Notes under the pieces: model-generated
What the model saw: the letters and a program-made list of their open reading frames with translations, nothing else
Told to the model about the DNA's origin: nothing
The model's database searches: none
Position numbers and translations under genes: made by a program
Part shown: in pieces, positions 7,424 to 15,525 of the stretch
Position numbering within the stretch: position 1 is the stretch's first letter
Layout of the letters: each line of letters starts with the position of its first letter
Source of the DNA: an uncultured bacterium
GTDB taxonomy: Bacteria > Actinomycetota > Coriobacteriia > Coriobacteriales > Coriobacteriaceae
DNA length: 28,409 nt
Reading direction: 5' to 3'
Assembly: GCA_958349055.1 (NCBI GenBank)
Contig: CATWBO010000033.1
Location: 1-28,409 of the forward strand

Positions 7424-8691
7424 GCGAGCTCCTCTTCAAAGTTGTCGATCAGGTTGTTGCCCAGGCGGACGACAGCGGCGCGGGTACGCTCGTCGGTGGC
7501 GGAAAGCGCGGCGTCCTCCAGCTTGGCGCGGATGAACAGGTCCTCGGCGGCGTTTTGGTCAAGGCCGCGGCAGGCGAGGTAGAACAGCTGCTCGTCGCGG
7601 ACGTGACCGATGGTGGCGCCGTGGTTGCCGGCGACGTCGTCCTCGTCACAGAGAATGACGGGAACGGTCTTGTTGTCGACGCCCTTGTTGGCCAAAAGCA
7701 CCGTCTCGCGCTCGGTACCGGTTGCACCCTTGCAGCCGTGCACGAGGTCGATGGTGCCGCGGTAGACCTTCTTGGACGTGCCGGTCAGCACGCCGTTGGC
7801 GTCGATCTCGCACTCGGTCTTGCGACCGCGGTGGCGCAGCTCGTAGTTAAAGTCGCGCACCTGCTCGCGGGCGCCCAGGTAATCAGTATCGATGGTGACC
7901 TTGGCGGTATCGCCCAGCAGGTCGCCGGCAAGGCCGGTGGCGCTGGCGCCGGCACCCAGGACGGTGTGCTGCACGTTGACGCGCGCGCTCTCGTCCAGGA
8001 ACAGGCCGGTGTCGTCGAGCGCGATCCAGCTATCGTCGAGCGTCTGCGTGCAGGTCACGTTGACGGTGGCGTACTCGTGGGCGCACACGCGTAGCACGGA
8101 GCCCACGACACCTTCGCCGGCAACGGGGGAGTCCAGGGCAATCTGCAGGTCGAGCGTTGCCTGCGGGCGGGCGACGATGTCGATGGCGGCGATGGCCGCG
8201 GCTGCATCGACACCGCTCACGCGCACAGTAACTGTGGCGTGCTTGTATGCGGGCACATCGATGACGATGCGCTTGGTAGCGTGCTCGGCCAAGTAGGCGT
8301 AGGCAGCCTCGCCCATGCCGGTTTCGAAGGCTTCAGCAGGGGAGAGCTCCTCCTCGAGCTTGATGGCGCCGGCCTGGTAGACGGATGTGGCGGGCACGTC
8401 GAGCTCGGTCTCGGGCGTGATACGGGCGCGGTCGGCGGCATCGCCGGGGGCGGAGGCGCGGCGCTCGGGGAAGCGCTCGGCCATAGCGTCCATGGCGGCT
8501 TCAAACGCGTCTGTCACGCCGGTAAACTGCTCGTCCAAGCCCTCGACCTCAACGGCCTCGGTGGGAGCGGCGGCAAGCTCGTCAGAGAGCTCGAGCTTGG
8601 TCTGATTCATCTTCAGCCAGCCCCAGGTTGCTGCGGGCATCGCATTGACCTGCTCAAGGGTGGTAGCAGCGGTGTTGGTGGTCTGTTTCAT
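7420..8691 (-). CDS. sufD: SufD, Fe-S cluster assembly complex subunit
   Basis: A 423-residue SufD. The N-terminal third is alpha-rich and poorly conserved. The centre is the beta-helix core of the SufB/SufD family. The C-terminus carries the family block NHGATIGHVRDEQLFYLACRG, where the His of HGAT is the residue implicated with SufB in cluster formation. SufD pairs with SufB and a SufC dimer in the cytoplasmic SufBC2D scaffold. It shares a single base with the sufB stop (TAATG at 8689-8693), so translation is probably coupled. Confidence 0.93.
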   Translation of the reverse strand: MKQTTNTAATTLEQVNAMPAATWGWLKMNQTKLELSDELAAAPTEAVEVEGLDEQFTGVTDAFEAAMDAMAERFPERRASAPGDAADRARITPETELDVPATSVYQAGAIKLEEELSPAEAFETGMGEAAYAYLAEHATKRIVIDVPAYKHATVTVRVSGVDAAAAIAAIDIVARPQATLDLQIALDSPVAGEGVVGSVLRVCAHEYATVNVTCTQTLDDSWIALDDTGLFLDESARVNVQHTVLGAGASATGLAGDLLGDTAKVTIDTDYLGAREQVRDFNYELRHRGRKTECEIDANGVLTGTSKKVYRGTIDLVHGCKGATGTERETVLLANKGVDNKTVPVILCDEDDVAGNHGATIGHVRDEQLFYLACRGLDQNAAEDLFIRAKLEDAALSATDERTRAAVVRLGNNLIDNFEEELA

Positions 8692-10103
8692 TATCCGATC
8701 GCTCCTTCCATCTCGAGCTTGATCAGGTTGTTCATCTCAACGGCGTACTCCAGCGGCAGCTCCTTGGAGACCGGGTTGGCAAAGCCGTTGACGATCATGG
8801 TGCGGGCCTCTTCCTCCGAGATGCCGCGGCTCATCAGGTAGAACACCTTGTCGTCGCCGATGCGGCCGATGGTGGCCTCGTGGCCGATGTCGACGTTCTT
8901 GGCGCGGATGTCCATGGCCGGAATAGTGTCGGAGCGGCTCTGGTCGTCGAGCATCAGCGACTGGCAGCTCACGGTTGCCTTGGAACCCTCGGCCTTGGGC
9001 GTGGCCACGATGGAGCTGCGGAAGGTCTGGATGCCGCCGCTCTTGGAGATGCCCTTGGTCTCGACGGTTGCCGAGGTATCGGGCGCGTTGAGCACGACCT
9101 TGCAGCCGGTGTCGAGGTTCTGGCCGGCACCGGCAAAGGTGATGCCGGTAAAGCTCGAGCGGGCGCGGCGGCCGTTGAGCACGCTCATGGGGTAGAGGTA
9201 GCCCACGTGGCTGCCGAAGGAGCCACTGATCCACTCGATGTCGCCATCCTCGTCCACGCGCGCACGCTTGGTGTTGAGGTTGTACATGTTCTTGGACCAG
9301 TTCTCGATGGTCGAGTAGCGCAGGTGCGCACGCTTGCCCACAAAGAGCTCGACGGCGCCGGCGTGGAGGTTGGCAACGTTGTACTTGGGCGCGGAGCAAC
9401 CCTCGATAAAGTGCAGGTCGGCATCGTCCTCGACAATGATGAGCGTGTGCTCAAACTGGCCGGCGCCCTTGGCGTTAAGGCGGAAGTAGCTCTGCAGCGG
9501 GAAGTCCAACTTGGTGCCCTTGGGCACGTAGACAAACGAGCCGCCCGACCATACGGCGCCGTGCAAGGCCGCAAACTTGTGGTCGGTGGGCGGGATGAGC
9601 GTCATAAACTTCTCGTGGATGAGCGGTTCCCACTGTGGATCGTGCAGGGCTTCTTCAATACCGGAGTAGACGATGCCCATCTTGGACGCCGTGTCCTGCA
9701 TGTTGTGGTAGACGAGCTCGGAGTCGTACTGCGCGCCGACGCCTGCCAGGTAGCTGCGCTCGGCGTCGGGGATGCCCAAGCGCTCAAAGGTGTTTTTGAT
9801 GTCGTCGGGCACCGACTCCCAGTCGTGCTTTTGGTCGGTGTTGGGCTTGACGTAGGTGACGATGTTGTCCATGTCCAGGCCCTCGATCGAGGGGCCCCAC
9901 GTCGGGTCGGGAAAACGATTGAAGATCTCGAGGGACTTTAAGCGCAGATCGAGCATCCACTGTGGCTCGTCCTTCTTTGCGCTGATCTCGCGAACGATGT
10001 CGGGCGTGATGCCGGCGTCGAGGCGCTCGAATCCCTCCTCGCCATAGGTGAAGTCGTAGAGGCTGCGGTCGATGTCCGCGACCTCGGTGCGGTTCTTGGT
10101 CAT
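8691..10103 (-). CDS. sufB: SufB, Fe-S cluster scaffold subunit
   Basis: A 470-residue SufB, the usual length. Conserved blocks include WMLDLRLKSLEIF near residues 49-61, GSFVYVPKGTKLDFPLQSYF in the centre, IEGCSAPKYN, and the C-terminal VSCQSLMLDDQS, whose Cys is in the place of the catalytic acceptor cysteine. These are followed by GHEATIGRIGDDKVFYLMSRG. The last block usually reads EHEAT; here Gly replaces Glu. The complex with SufC and SufD builds Fe-S clusters using ATP. The ATG is 12 bp after the sufC stop, in the second operon position. Confidence 0.96.
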   Translation of the reverse strand: MTKNRTEVADIDRSLYDFTYGEEGFERLDAGITPDIVREISAKKDEPQWMLDLRLKSLEIFNRFPDPTWGPSIEGLDMDNIVTYVKPNTDQKHDWESVPDDIKNTFERLGIPDAERSYLAGVGAQYDSELVYHNMQDTASKMGIVYSGIEEALHDPQWEPLIHEKFMTLIPPTDHKFAALHGAVWSGGSFVYVPKGTKLDFPLQSYFRLNAKGAGQFEHTLIIVEDDADLHFIEGCSAPKYNVANLHAGAVELFVGKRAHLRYSTIENWSKNMYNLNTKRARVDEDGDIEWISGSFGSHVGYLYPMSVLNGRRARSSFTGITFAGAGQNLDTGCKVVLNAPDTSATVETKGISKSGGIQTFRSSIVATPKAEGSKATVSCQSLMLDDQSRSDTIPAMDIRAKNVDIGHEATIGRIGDDKVFYLMSRGISEEEARTMIVNGFANPVSKELPLEYAVEMNNLIKLEMEGAIG

Positions 10104-10115
10104 TGCGTCGCCCCT

Positions 10116-10916
10116 TTACGCCTGCTGCTCGGCAGCGGCGGCCTCGGCCTGGGCGCGCTGCTCGGCGGCTTCGCGCTCGAAGGTCTCAAAACCGTTCTTG
10201 TCGATCCAGGGGATGAGCGAGGCGTCGTCCTCGCGCACGATGTGACCCTTGACCATAACGTGGACGCGGTCGACATCCAGGTGCTCCAGGATGCGCGTGT
10301 TATGCGTGATGATGAGCATGGAGCCGTCGCAGCTCTTGCGGTAGGCGTCCATGCCGTGGCTGACGGTGGAAAGCGCATCGACGTCTAGGCCCGAGTCGGT
10401 CTCGTCGAGGATGGCGAGCTTGGGCTGCAGCAACAGAAGCTGGAGCATCTCGACCTTCTTCTTCTCGCCGCCCGAGAAGCCTACGCCCAGCTCGCGGTTG
10501 AGGTAGGCGGTGTCCATGTTGAGCTCGGCCGCGAGCTCCTTGACGCGACGACGGAACTCCTTGCCCTTCATCTCCAGGCCGGGGCGGCCGGCGATGCTGG
10601 CGCGCAAAAAGCTCGACAGCGGCACGCCCGGGATCTCGACCGGGGCCTGGAAGCTCAGGAACAGGCCGGCGCGCGAGCGCTTGTCGGTGGTGAGCTCGGT
10701 GATGTCCTGGCCGTCAAAGACGATACGGCCGTCGTTGACGGTATAGACGGGGTCGCCCATGACCAGGTGGCCAAGGGTGGACTTGCCGGCGCCGTTGGGT
10801 CCCATCAGCACGTGGGTCTCGCCGGCGGCGACGTTGAGGTTGACGTTGTGGAGGATGGTCTTCTCGTCCACGGAGGCGGTCAGACCTTCGATGGAAAGCA
10901 GCGGATTTGCGCTCAT
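10116..10916 (-). CDS. sufC: SufC, ABC-type ATPase of the SUF complex
   Basis: A 266-residue ABC ATPase without membrane segments. Walker A is GPNGAGKST (39-47), the Q-loop SFQAP is at 88-92, the signature FSGGEKKK at 147-154 and Walker B LAILDETDSGLD at 167-178. The D-E-T-D-S-G-L-D sequence with FSGGEKKK is diagnostic of SufC within the ABC superfamily. The tail after residue about 250 is alanine/glutamate rich. I chose the ATG at 10916 because AGAGAGGGA sits 4-5 nt upstream; an in-frame ATG 10 codons earlier has a weaker site. It is the first gene of the operon, about 130 bp from the large regulatory dyad. Confidence 0.96.
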   Translation of the reverse strand: MSANPLLSIEGLTASVDEKTILHNVNLNVAAGETHVLMGPNGAGKSTLGHLVMGDPVYTVNDGRIVFDGQDITELTTDKRSRAGLFLSFQAPVEIPGVPLSSFLRASIAGRPGLEMKGKEFRRRVKELAAELNMDTAYLNRELGVGFSGGEKKKVEMLQLLLLQPKLAILDETDSGLDVDALSTVSHGMDAYRKSCDGSMLIITHNTRILEHLDVDRVHVMVKGHIVREDDASLIPWIDKNGFETFEREAAEQRAQAEAAAAEQQA

Positions 10917-10980
10917 GCTGTCCCTCTCTGTATATGGTGTACTCATGGGTGTACGAAACCCTAGGAATCTTCTCGGAATA

Positions 10981-11008
10981 AAGTTACTATGGGCTCGGCG
11001 TTAGTCAA
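10981..11008 (-). promoter_or_regulatory. probable suf operon promoter
   Basis: On the minus strand TTGACT (11003-11008) is a good -35. With a 16-nt spacer, TAACTT (10981-10986) is a possible but weak -10. A stem TTAGTC (11001-11006) / GACTAA (11019-11024), with inner GGG/CCC pairs, overlaps the -35 and may be a further regulatory site. The weak -10 would suit a promoter controlled from the upstream dyad. Confidence 0.45.
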
Positions 11009-11044
11009 GGGAAAACCCGACTAATCCACTCGACTTTTCAAATT

Positions 11045-11121
11045 CTGGGACAACATAACCTGTTGTGTTTGTCCCATTTACTTAAGAAATGGGACAAACA
11101 AACCTGGTTATGTTGTCCCAG
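11045..11121. promoter_or_regulatory. 77-bp dyad, probable Rrf2/SUF operator array
   Basis: Perfect 16-bp outer arms (11045-11060 and 11106-11121) and perfect 12-bp inner arms (11068-11079 and 11087-11098) share one centre at 11083. Within it, GGGACAA starts at 11047, TTGTCCC at 11069, GGGACAA at 11091 and TTGTCCC at 11113: four half-sites with an exact 22-bp register. The outer pairs define two 29-bp inverted-repeat sites, 11047-11075 and 11091-11119, a size suiting Rrf2 dimers. The second ends about 20 bp before the regulator's ATG. The geometry is seen directly; control of both genes by the Rrf2 protein is inferred. Confidence 0.8.
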
Positions 11122-11140
11122 ATGCGATGGGAGGGTAGGT

Positions 11141-11572
11141 ATGCTCATTTCTTCCAAGGGCCGCTATGCCCTCCGACTGATGATCTATATCGCGGCGCTT
11201 GGTGACGCCGAGGGCAAGATCGCCCTGCGCGAGGTCGCCGACCGCGAGCGTATCTCGCAAAAGTATCTGGAGCAGCTGGTTCGTCCGCTTATGAAGGCGG
11301 GCCTACTTAAGAGCGTGCGCGGCAAGGGCGGCGGCTACATGATGGCCAAGGACCCGGCCGAGGTGCGTGCCGGCGACATCCTGCGCGCCGTCGAGGGCAG
11401 CACGGCTCCGGTGGCGTGCGATGGTATCGACAACAGCTGCGCCCGCAGCGATCTCTGCTCGACCGTCAAATTCTGGCGCGGTCTGGACGACGTGATCGAA
11501 AAGTACGTCGACGGCGTGACGTTAGCCGACCTTGCTGCCGTCCCCGAGATTAACTTTGACATTAAGCTGTAG
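11141..11572 (+). CDS. Rrf2-family regulator, IscR/SufR-like Fe-S sensor
   Basis: A 143-residue transcription factor. The N-terminus MLISSKGRYALRLM is the Rrf2 winged-helix start, the recognition helix is around ISQKYLEQLVRPL (38-50), and the wing is VRGKGGGYMMAKDP (59-72). Three cysteines, Cys93, Cys100 and Cys106, are spaced like the IscR cluster ligands, so it probably binds an Fe-S cluster and reports cluster status. It is divergent from sufC across the 77-bp dyad, the classic arrangement for an autoregulated suf repressor. The start at 11141 (GGGAGGGTAGGT upstream) is preferred over an in-frame ATG inside the dyad. Low-nitrogen or nitric-oxide sensing (NsrR-like) is the alternative, but the suf neighbour favours Fe-S sensing. 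Confidence 0.9.
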   Translation: MLISSKGRYALRLMIYIAALGDAEGKIALREVADRERISQKYLEQLVRPLMKAGLLKSVRGKGGGYMMAKDPAEVRAGDILRAVEGSTAPVACDGIDNSCARSDLCSTVKFWRGLDDVIEKYVDGVTLADLAAVPEINFDIKL

Positions 11573-11625
11573 GTTGAACGCAATTCCTTAAGATTTCGCG
11601 GAGGGTTGTTGCCGTTTACCGAGGG

Positions 11626-11641
11626 GTTGTTGTGCAACAAC
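11626..11641. promoter_or_regulatory. perfect palindrome upstream of the surface-protein gene
   Basis: GTTGTTG-TG-CAACAAC lies 70 bp before the start codon at 11712, within the likely promoter region. A related direct repeat (GAGGGTTGTTG near 11601) precedes it. Its central GTTGTGCAAC recurs at 13579-13588, just after the terminator and before the AAA-ATPase gene. It is a possible operator, or a short hairpin downstream of the Rrf2 gene; it lacks a T-tract. Confidence 0.4.
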
Positions 11642-11711
11642 GGGCGAGCTGCAATACTTATTTCTATCTTTGCAAACCGCACTTTAACTACACCAATGCA
11701 GGGAGGATCTT

Positions 11712-13511
11712 ATGCAGCCCAAGCATTCTGCGATTGTCGCGGGCCTGACGCTGGCGCTTTCGTTTGGCGCCGTTACCGCACCCGCACCCGCTGCCGCCGA
11801 GGAGCCCACACCGGGCGTTGCCTCGGATGCGACCGATATCGATAAGGGTCTCTATACCCAGCAGTCCTTCTCGGGCGTGCTGAGGTCGGTCCAGGGCGTT
11901 TCGTTTGTTAACGTGACCCCCGAGATGAAGTACTTTACCAAGTACGAGAGCCATGGCAACTACAACCAGGGCTTTTCGTATGGCGACGGCTATAACGCGC
12001 TGGGTTATTACCAGTTCGACCGTCGATGGTCGCTCATTCCGTTTATGAAGCAGGCCTACAACTACAACCCCGAAAAATACAGCATGCTCAAGGATGCGAT
12101 TGATCGCGGCAGCGAGATTTCCAACACGAGCAATGCCATGTACGAGAATGGCCAGCTCACCGAGTTGGGCCGTATTGCGCAGGAGGCCTTCCAGGGCGCT
12201 TATAACACCGACCCTGCTGAGTTTTCGGCTCTGCAGGATGCGTATGCGTACAACTCGTACTATGCAGTGACCGAGGCGTGGCTCAAGAGCGGCTTGGGTA
12301 TTGATATTTCGGGCCGTGCCGATTGCGTTAAGGGCATGGTGTGGAGCATCACCAACATGTGCGGCACCGGTGGCTGCAGGGACTTCTTCCGTTGGGCGAA
12401 TCTCTCCAACGATATGTCCGACCGCGAGTTTGTGACGGCGCTTTCCAACAGTGTGGTCAATAACGTGGCGACCAAGTATTCGAGCCAGCCCCAGTATCAT
12501 GAGGGCTGGAAGAACCGCTACCGCAACGAGCTGAAGGACTGCTTGGTTTATATCGCCGAGGACGAGGCCGCTGCCGCTGCAACGCCCGTGCAGCCCGAGC
12601 CTACGCCGGCGCCCTCGCCGACACCTGATTCGAATGACGACTCGAGTGACGATGCCAACGATGACAGGATGGATGCGCCTTCGACCGATGCTGACGGTGA
12701 TGGCTCTGCTGGTGGCACTACCAACAACGGCTCTACCTCGAACGGCTCTGCTGCGGGCGATTCGTCTTCAAGCTCTGCCGGCAATACGGACAGCGCCGCC
12801 TCTGGTTCGACCGACGCTGGCTCCTCTGACTCTTCCACTGGCTCGAGCGATTCGTCCGTTGGCACCGGCTCTAACAACGGCTCCGGCTCTGACGCAACCC
12901 CTGGTTCCGATGCTTCTAAGGATGACTCGAATAAGGCGCCGGACGTTCCCGTTACTTCGCCGGACAAGAAGCCCTCTTTCTCCGAGCAGCTTGGTTCTAC
13001 GCTGGGCTCTTCGCTGATGGCTGGCGTCAATAACGGCTCGACCCAGAACAAGGATAACTCTGATCAGGTTTCCGCGGAAAAGACCGAAGCCGCAAAGGGC
13101 GACTCCAAGGACAAGGCTTTCGAGAAGACCGAATCCGACAAGGGTTCTAGCTCTGAGGAGAAGAGCGACAAGTCCGAACAGAAGAAGGGCGAGGATAAGA
13201 AGTCTGAATCTGAGGAGAAGGACAAGAGCAAGGCCGGGGGCGAAAAGAAACAGTCCAAAGACGACGACAAGAGCGGTGCTGACAACCAGGTCCAGGAGCA
13301 GAATGACTCCAAAACGGTGACCACTACAACCACGACGACTACAACTACCAAGTCATCTGGCGGCAATATGCCCAAGACGGGCGATCTGATTGTGATGGCG
13401 AGCCTTGCTAGTGCAAGCTTGGCCACACTGGGCGCTACGTCTATCGTAAGTGGTAAGCATAAGCTCGATCAGCAGAAGAAGGCTTCTGGGGAGGACGGCT
13501 CGGAGGAGTAA
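11712..13511 (+). CDS. secreted, sortase-anchored protein with lysozyme-like N-terminal domain
   Basis: A 599-residue surface protein. Residues 1-29 are a signal peptide (Lys4, hydrophobic core, AAA before EEP). Residues about 50-285 resemble a lysozyme-superfamily peptidoglycan-cleaving domain: Glu79 in FTKYESHGNYNQG and ALGYYQFDRRW (96-106) fit the E...G-Y-Q-F pattern. Cys205, Cys217, Cys222 and Cys277 could form disulfides. A Pro/Ser/Gly/Asp stalk (about 285-440) and a highly charged Lys/Glu/Asp segment (about 440-530) follow, then a run of ten Thr. The end has MPKTG (553-557), a hydrophobic helix and a basic patch, so a sortase signal with Met for Leu and an unusually long acidic tail. 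Likely a wall-anchored hydrolase; catalytic activity is inferred. RBS GGGAGG precedes the ATG. Confidence 0.82.
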   Translation: MQPKHSAIVAGLTLALSFGAVTAPAPAAAEEPTPGVASDATDIDKGLYTQQSFSGVLRSVQGVSFVNVTPEMKYFTKYESHGNYNQGFSYGDGYNALGYYQFDRRWSLIPFMKQAYNYNPEKYSMLKDAIDRGSEISNTSNAMYENGQLTELGRIAQEAFQGAYNTDPAEFSALQDAYAYNSYYAVTEAWLKSGLGIDISGRADCVKGMVWSITNMCGTGGCRDFFRWANLSNDMSDREFVTALSNSVVNNVATKYSSQPQYHEGWKNRYRNELKDCLVYIAEDEAAAAATPVQPEPTPAPSPTPDSNDDSSDDANDDRMDAPSTDADGDGSAGGTTNNGSTSNGSAAGDSSSSSAGNTDSAASGSTDAGSSDSSTGSSDSSVGTGSNNGSGSDATPGSDASKDDSNKAPDVPVTSPDKKPSFSEQLGSTLGSSLMAGVNNGSTQNKDNSDQVSAEKTEAAKGDSKDKAFEKTESDKGSSSEEKSDKSEQKKGEDKKSESEEKDKSKAGGEKKQSKDDDKSGADNQVQEQNDSKTVTTTTTTTTTTKSSGGNMPKTGDLIVMASLASASLATLGATSIVSGKHKLDQQKKASGEDGSEE

Positions 13512-13542
13512 TCTTCCAGATCGTTTTCTATAAGAGTTTGGG

Positions 13543-13578
13543 ACGGGGTCCGGTGCGGCGGCATCGGGCCCCGTTTTT
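13543..13578 (+). terminator. intrinsic terminator of the surface-protein gene
   Basis: A 14-bp stem (13543-13556 with 13561-13574, two G-U pairs) closes a GGCG loop and is followed by TTTTT (13574-13578). It lies 31 bp past the stop codon. Confidence 0.9.
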
Positions 13579-13650
13579 GTTGTGCAACGATTTGTTATGC
13601 CCCCTCGGGGGTCTGTTGCTACCGTTGCCCGAAACGTTTGCATGTCGATA

Positions 13651-13678
13651 TTGTTGCACTCTACCCGCTCGCTACAAT
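13651..13678 (+). promoter_or_regulatory. probable promoter of the AAA-ATPase gene
   Basis: TTGTTG (13651-13656) and TACAAT (13673-13678) are separated by 16 nt. They lie 33 bp before the GTG start and after the terminator of the previous gene. Confidence 0.6.
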
Positions 13679-13711
13679 GGGCATCGTGCTGCGTTAGAAG
13701 GAGAGTTTACG

Positions 13712-15508
13712 GTGTCTGAACAGGCGAATTATGGTGTTGCTCATGCGTTTGGCGCACGGTTGCTCAATTATGCGGATAACGCAGCTCTGCCGGTTGATGT
13801 GCACGACTTTTCCGATGCAATCAATCGGTGTTTACTCGTCGATAAGACTATATTTATTGCCGATATATTGGACAGCGAAGCATCTGTTGCGCTTTGCTGT
13901 CGGCCCAAGGGTTTTGGCAAGAGCATGAATCTATCGATGCTCAAATGCTATTTGGAACGACCTGATCAACGGCCGGATCGAAGCCCGTTCGTTGGCACCC
14001 AGATTTGGCAGGCGGGCGGCGGTCGCTATCGTGATGAGTACGCGTGTTATCCGGTTATCATTCTCGACTTTTTGGCTGCCGCTGCGAGGCGCGACACCGA
14101 TGCTGCGGCGGCTATTCGCAGCGCTGTCGCGCACGAGTGCGCCCGATTGCTGCCGCTGCTTGCCGCGCCTGATCTGTCAAGACGTGAGGTCCGTCTTATC
14201 GAGAGGGCGGCGCGTGGGGTGACCAGCGATAAGGAGATCGATGCGGCGCTTGGCGTACTCATTAAACTGCTCCAGGCAGCTTTCGATGAGCAGGTTGTTC
14301 TTCTGATAGACGACTACGACGCAGTATGTCCAAAGCGTTTGGGCGCTAAGGACGACGGTAACGTGGATTCCCTAGAGTCGCTCAGCCGGATGTTGTTCGA
14401 CACCATTGCCGACGCCGGCAACTTGTTGCGATTGACGTGTCTTATGGGCGAGCGCTCCGGTCCTGCCGAGCTTGCGTTGTCCCAGCGTGGGGTTTCCTAT
14501 CGATCGGCGACACCGCTGTCGAGCTGGTGTGATCGATGGTTCGGTTTTTCGGACGACGAAGTCCAGGTGCTGTTGGATTGCATCGGTCGCAACGGCTGTC
14601 TGGATGACGCGCGTGAGTGGTTCGAGGGCTACCTGCTTGGTGGTTTTTATTGCTCGAGCCCGGAGCGCGTGGTGGACTACGCACATCGCGGTTGCGTCGC
14701 GCCCGTTCGGGCGGATTTGTATGGTTACGCCGACCGTCTGAGCGCATGCGTCGGCGACTGGAATCTCATTCGCCTGTCCTCATTGTTCGATTTGGTTGAG
14801 CCGCATGGGTTTATTGAGGCGCCAGTGCATATGCATGCCGAGGAGGTCGATGCCGCCAAGCCTGAAGATATCTGGACTGCGCTGTATCTGTCTGGATTCC
14901 TTACGACGGATATGACGGGGCATTCGGAGGACGGCGCGTGCCTTCGTTCCCTGCGTCTGCCTAATAACGAAGTGCGTCAGGCGCTCCGTCTTGTAATTCT
15001 GGAATGGTTTGAGTGCGCCGTTGAGGACGTTGGAGTTATCGACTCGTTCCATGACGGGCTGTGTCGAGGAGACGAGGACACTGTAAAGCAAGCTTTGAGC
15101 TGTGCTATCGGCGATCTGGGCATCGATGTGGGCCAATCAGATGTGCCGACAGCCTATCATCTGGCGCTTCAGGGGCTCTGCTTTGGACTGCCCGGCTATT
15201 GCAATCCCAGCTCCAAGCGAAGTGGCGTCTCGGATCGCTGGGATATCCAGGTGATTCCCACCGGTCGGGTGTTTGACGTGGCCGACACGCTCGGCATGCT
15301 CGATGAGCGACCGCTGATAACGATCAACATGATGTACGACCCTGGCGTCGATGCCCTGGGCCTGGAACTGTTGGCGGTTCAGGCACTGCTCGACATAGAA
15401 CGCGACGGCATCGATGATATCCGCGTGCCGCGCCCCGCCGTCGGGCGCATGCGTTGGGGCTTTGGTTTTGACGGTCAGCGTGTGTCCGTGGTGTGCCAAC
15501 GACTGTAG
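13712..15508 (+). CDS. AAA-ATPase-like protein with degenerate PD-(D/E)XK-like tail
   Basis: A 598-residue member of the AAA-ATPase_like group, which in gut bacteria usually carries a C-terminal nuclease-fold domain. The N-terminal block DAINRCLLVDKTIFIADIL is typical of the family. Walker A is CRPKGFGKSM (63-72; the family usually has RPRRFGKS) and Walker B VVLLIDDYD (195-203). In the C-terminal 90 residues the nuclease motif is eroded: DRWDIQVIP takes the place of the first acidic motif, and ITINMMY stands where E-x-K is expected, so the catalytic Lys is missing. Start is GTG at 13712 with AGAAGGAGAG 7 nt upstream. Role unknown; these proteins are proposed to bind nucleic acid or act in conflict systems. 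It appears monocistronic with its own promoter. Confidence 0.75.
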   Translation: MSEQANYGVAHAFGARLLNYADNAALPVDVHDFSDAINRCLLVDKTIFIADILDSEASVALCCRPKGFGKSMNLSMLKCYLERPDQRPDRSPFVGTQIWQAGGGRYRDEYACYPVIILDFLAAAARRDTDAAAAIRSAVAHECARLLPLLAAPDLSRREVRLIERAARGVTSDKEIDAALGVLIKLLQAAFDEQVVLLIDDYDAVCPKRLGAKDDGNVDSLESLSRMLFDTIADAGNLLRLTCLMGERSGPAELALSQRGVSYRSATPLSSWCDRWFGFSDDEVQVLLDCIGRNGCLDDAREWFEGYLLGGFYCSSPERVVDYAHRGCVAPVRADLYGYADRLSACVGDWNLIRLSSLFDLVEPHGFIEAPVHMHAEEVDAAKPEDIWTALYLSGFLTTDMTGHSEDGACLRSLRLPNNEVRQALRLVILEWFECAVEDVGVIDSFHDGLCRGDEDTVKQALSCAIGDLGIDVGQSDVPTAYHLALQGLCFGLPGYCNPSSKRSGVSDRWDIQVIPTGRVFDVADTLGMLDERPLITINMMYDPGVDALGLELLAVQALLDIERDGIDDIRVPRPAVGRMRWGFGFDGQRVSVVCQRL

Positions 15509-15525
15509 CGGCGGGCGAAAGCCCT

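Noticed and set aside
6065..9941. Long plus-strand frames opposite sufU-sufB (e.g. 6065-7582 and 8880-9941)
   Set aside because: They are Val/Leu/Gly/Asp-rich shadows of conserved suf genes with no start signals.
12548..13051. Minus-strand frame in the surface-protein stalk
   Set aside because: It is low-complexity antisense of the Ser/Glu/Asp-rich stalk.
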